Below are positions 61,226 through 64,000 of a DNA stretch of 64,000 bases, in pieces. This DNA comes from Batillaria attramentaria (taxonomy: Eukaryota > Mollusca > Gastropoda > Batillariidae). The stretch lies in NCBI GenBank assembly GCA_018292915.2, contig JACVVK020000150.1, forward strand, positions 1,061,001-1,125,000. Direction: 5' to 3'. The notes beneath the pieces are model-generated. The model made no database searches. It was given only the letters and a program-made list of their open reading frames with translations, and was not told where the DNA came from. How positions within the stretch are numbered: position 1 is the first letter of the stretch; each line of letters begins with the position of its first letter. The translations under genes were made by a program, and so were the position numbers.

Positions 61226-64000
61226 CACTTTACTTAGTTTAACTTACTTAGCTGTAGCCTAGCAACTGAGGACAATATGTAACTTGACTGAGACTGAGGT
61301 CTGCGTTCCGGCGTTCGTACGCCCGCGGTATGGGTCACATGATGAGTATCAGTCAAAGACGGGGCAATGACGAGAAAACTGAAGGCCAGCACAAATGGCT
61401 CCAGATCGCCCCGGGACTCAGTGAGTCGAACTCACTGAGACGGACTGACGAAAACCGTCCGGCATCATAACTGATATTGCAGCGGCGCTGTAACCTGAAT
61501 GTCTTTCTTTCACTGAACAGACTCGGATTTCAAATCATGGGTGAATTGTGAATCTCGTCATGGTCACGGATTTCACTGAGATCAGTCCAGCTAGTCTGCA
61601 AGCCCTCTCCAACTGGTCACAGTGGTGAGTTTTTCATATTTTAGTGACACATTTTCAGTGCTGCTCAGTCACTGTGAGCCGACAGCATCCCGGCTATTGT
61701 TTTCTTTCACTGCAGTCGACATCAAGGCTGGTAAAACAAGCTGAACTGCTTAGTCGGTTTTGTCTACCGGCGAACAATTCCTAAAAAAAAAAAAAAGACC
61801 GTATCAGATAATGTTAAGGTACCCCTGTGCTGGTTCCCGACTACTATGTCAAACATTTGCGGCAAGCATCTCGCTTTTTGTAGACAGGTACTGAGATGGA
61901 ACGGAGTCAGTGTTGCCCGGGCAGTCACTGACTGAGTGTATGTCTGTACGACAACAAACGCTTAGTCTCCCTGCTCAGTCAGCATCTGGGGGTGGGTCAG
62001 TGATCATTAGTTTGTGTTTGGTGTTGTCTGTAAATTGTTTATTTCTGACTTTTTAATAAGGTAAAGCGGAAAGTTCGTTTGTACTTTTACGTGCGTATGC
62101 TTGACAAATGAAAAACAAAAAAACAAAAAAACAAAAAACAAAAAAAAAACCCTAGTGACGTCAGTACAGTCCAGAGAATCCACCGATTTCGAGTCAACTG
62201 TTCAGGCAGTCAGTGCAACGTGAGATAGGGATCTCAATGTCGCCTCCTCAAGACTTCATCAAATTTCAAACTGGAGATTGTATTCAGGACTGTCCGCCTT
62301 GCCTATTTGAAACTTAAGAATGGATTTTGTTAAGCTTCAGGCGACCTAATTTAGTGTGAATGTCTGCCGTGAGCCTCAGGAGAAATAACGTCCACTGAGT
62401 GCATCTAGACGTGTATGCACTGGCATCGGGACTTCCATTTTGTGATACCAGGATGACGTTGGAAATTTGCCACCCACTCAGACATGACGGAAAGTTGTGC
62501 TCGGATGGCGTGTCGTCATTGGTGAGTTTGATCCGTACACAACGCACTTGGACGTACTTGCACCAGGAAAAAAGGCAAGTTAAAAAAAAGAAGAAGTAAT
62601 TTTGCTACTTACACTTCCAGCAGTAAATGGAGCTACTGATCAACGCCAACGCATGCACTCAAGTGTGTGTGAAAGTGGGCGGTATGATGTAGCTTTGCTA
62701 AAGGACCATTGAGTGTCAGCTGGAGGGGTTCTCTTCCTAATACTAGCCCGGTATTTAATTCACTGAGTTTAGTTTTGTATAGGCGGAGTTATCAATGTAA
62801 AGGGCTCCTGCTTATTACCGAAAACAACCAGGAAAGCAACCGATTACAACCGAAAGCAAGGCCAGCTATAGTAATATGGCGGATGTTTAGTATTAGTCAA
62901 GGGTAAGAAACCTAGGCCGAAGGAGGTTATGGTTACATTTTGGCTGAGGTGTAGGGTTAGTAATCTTGATGAGGCTCAGTGCTAGAAGTCAGATTGACTG
63001 AAGTTTAGGGTCAGGGGTCAGGCTTTGGTACATGCTTAATTTTTTTTTTTTTCAGAAAAGGCCAAACATGTTTGAGATGTTTGTTTTCACATTTGCTTAT
63101 ATTTATGTGTGGTTATTTCCGCGTTTTCATCCCCTTCTTACTAAAGTTGGCCTTGGTTTCGGTAAATCGGTTGTTTTCGGTCATTAATAGGACCCGTGTA
63201 AAACCACAGAACTGCATAACAATGGGTTCAGTTCACGACGCGTAAGTCCGAGCACCGATATATATTCAGTATACACAATATCAATTATCATGGCCACATT
63301 TTAGATGCTGACACATTTTTTTCTTAAATCACGCGTGTGGCACACTGGCTTTTTCAGGAACTACTTCAGTAGCACATAGTTGATGACAAGGTCTTTCGTC
63401 CAAGGCCACGTGTCCATCTGAATGACCTCAGTTTTTTTCAGGTCAATCCGCAAGGGCACAGTGTCAGGATGAAAGTTTCAAAACTTCAAAGCTTTCCTCA
63501 TATCTTCAACAGCTTAAAATACCTGGCTACCCAAACATCGCACATGAATAGTCGGTGTGACGGACGTTCGTGCCGCGTACTGCCCACCGGTGAAAGTCAC
63601 AGGCATGCAGCCAACGTACACCGACGTACGTCACTTCGCGACGCACTCAGTGACGTACGGAGGCACGCGTTAGAGGTGCATAACATGTAATAAATTCACG
63701 ATTAGTCAATAGAGCGCTGCTCAAGTTCCAATACTGTTCGTCAAAGTATGACGTAGAACACGTTCAGAATAGGCATACCAGTGTTTACTCTCTGCTTGAA
63801 TTATTGATGTCGGCGGCGACAGGACCCTACGAGCTTCATCGTGCGGCGTGGGCGTTTGGCGTACGAGGGCACGTCATATTGACGGTCCTGCTTTTGCCAT
63901 CATAGCCTGCCGTTTCTGCTTTTCTCTTTAATTTTGTTTTCATGGGGATGTGGACTGCTGTGTGGGATTGGGCTGGGGGTGGGGTGGGGGGATGTGTTGG
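60932..64000. other. Terminal region without a recognisable gene
   Basis: It contains a GC-rich island at about 61070-61140, a (TG)n tract at about 61187-61222, the shared segment at 61355-61396, A-rich runs at 62115-62150 and one interspersed element (62802-63195). Short open frames lack family signatures. A G-rich end follows 63945. Confidence 0.5.
62802..63195. mobile_element. GGGCTCC...GGACCC element, copy 2
   Basis: GGGCTCCTGCTTATTACCGA then AAACAACC is mirrored by GGTTGTTTTCGGTCATTAAT then AGGACCC. TGTAAA precedes it (62796-62801) and follows it with one base offset (63197-63202). The interior matches 59637-60076. Confidence 0.65.

Overview
The window looks like nuclear DNA from a bilaterian animal. 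Its genes are intron-rich with GT/AG junctions, and they sit among long (TG)n/(CA)n, (TC)n and poly(C) tracts, many small inverted-repeat transposons and LINE fragments. The mix of a PAN-CCP-galectin secreted protein and heavy AC/AG microsatellites fits a mollusc, perhaps a marine gastropod; that is inference. All gene models were spliced by hand, and exon phases were checked for closure.

Layout. 157-3145 (-): a secreted PAN/apple-CCP/sushi-galectin gene broken twice, by a LINE fragment inside its first coding exon and by a 14-bp tandem duplication in its last. 5152-7829 (-): a complete seven-exon, divergent Rab-type GTPase. About 7.9-14.3 kb: mostly microsatellites and repeats, with two weak exon-like pieces. 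16193-22194 (-): SARAF, a regulator of store-operated calcium entry, with a LINE copy and a Tigger/pogo-like element in its introns. 24878-31798 (+): SLC38A9, the lysosomal arginine sensor and transporter, thirteen coding exons, with an apparent 1-bp homopolymer frameshift. 32.4-36.7 kb: diverged duplicated blocks interrupted by another LINE copy. 37544-38111 (-): SYCE2, a synaptonemal-complex central-element protein, head-to-head with 38668-52308 (+): WLS/Wntless, the Wnt secretion carrier, thirteen coding exons. 55876-60285 (-): RIMOC1 (C5orf51), which acts with RAB7A and MON1-CCZ1. The last 3.7 kb hold only repeats as far as I can see.

SARAF/SLC38A9 and SYCE2/WLS are divergent pairs and probably share promoter regions; WLS and RIMOC1 converge. 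The genes form no operon-like pathway. SLC38A9, RIMOC1 and the Rab belong broadly to endolysosomal biology, SARAF and WLS to ER/secretory membrane biology.

The most unusual feature lies in the 5.8-kb intron between WLS coding exons 10 and 11: a 17-bp motif (consensus near GTTGTGAAGTTATGTAC) recurs about every 183 bp over 4 kb, often with an inverted partner just upstream, inside longer direct duplications. Next in interest are a 414-bp near-palindrome at 23524-23937 and the two well-resolved lesions of the galectin gene.
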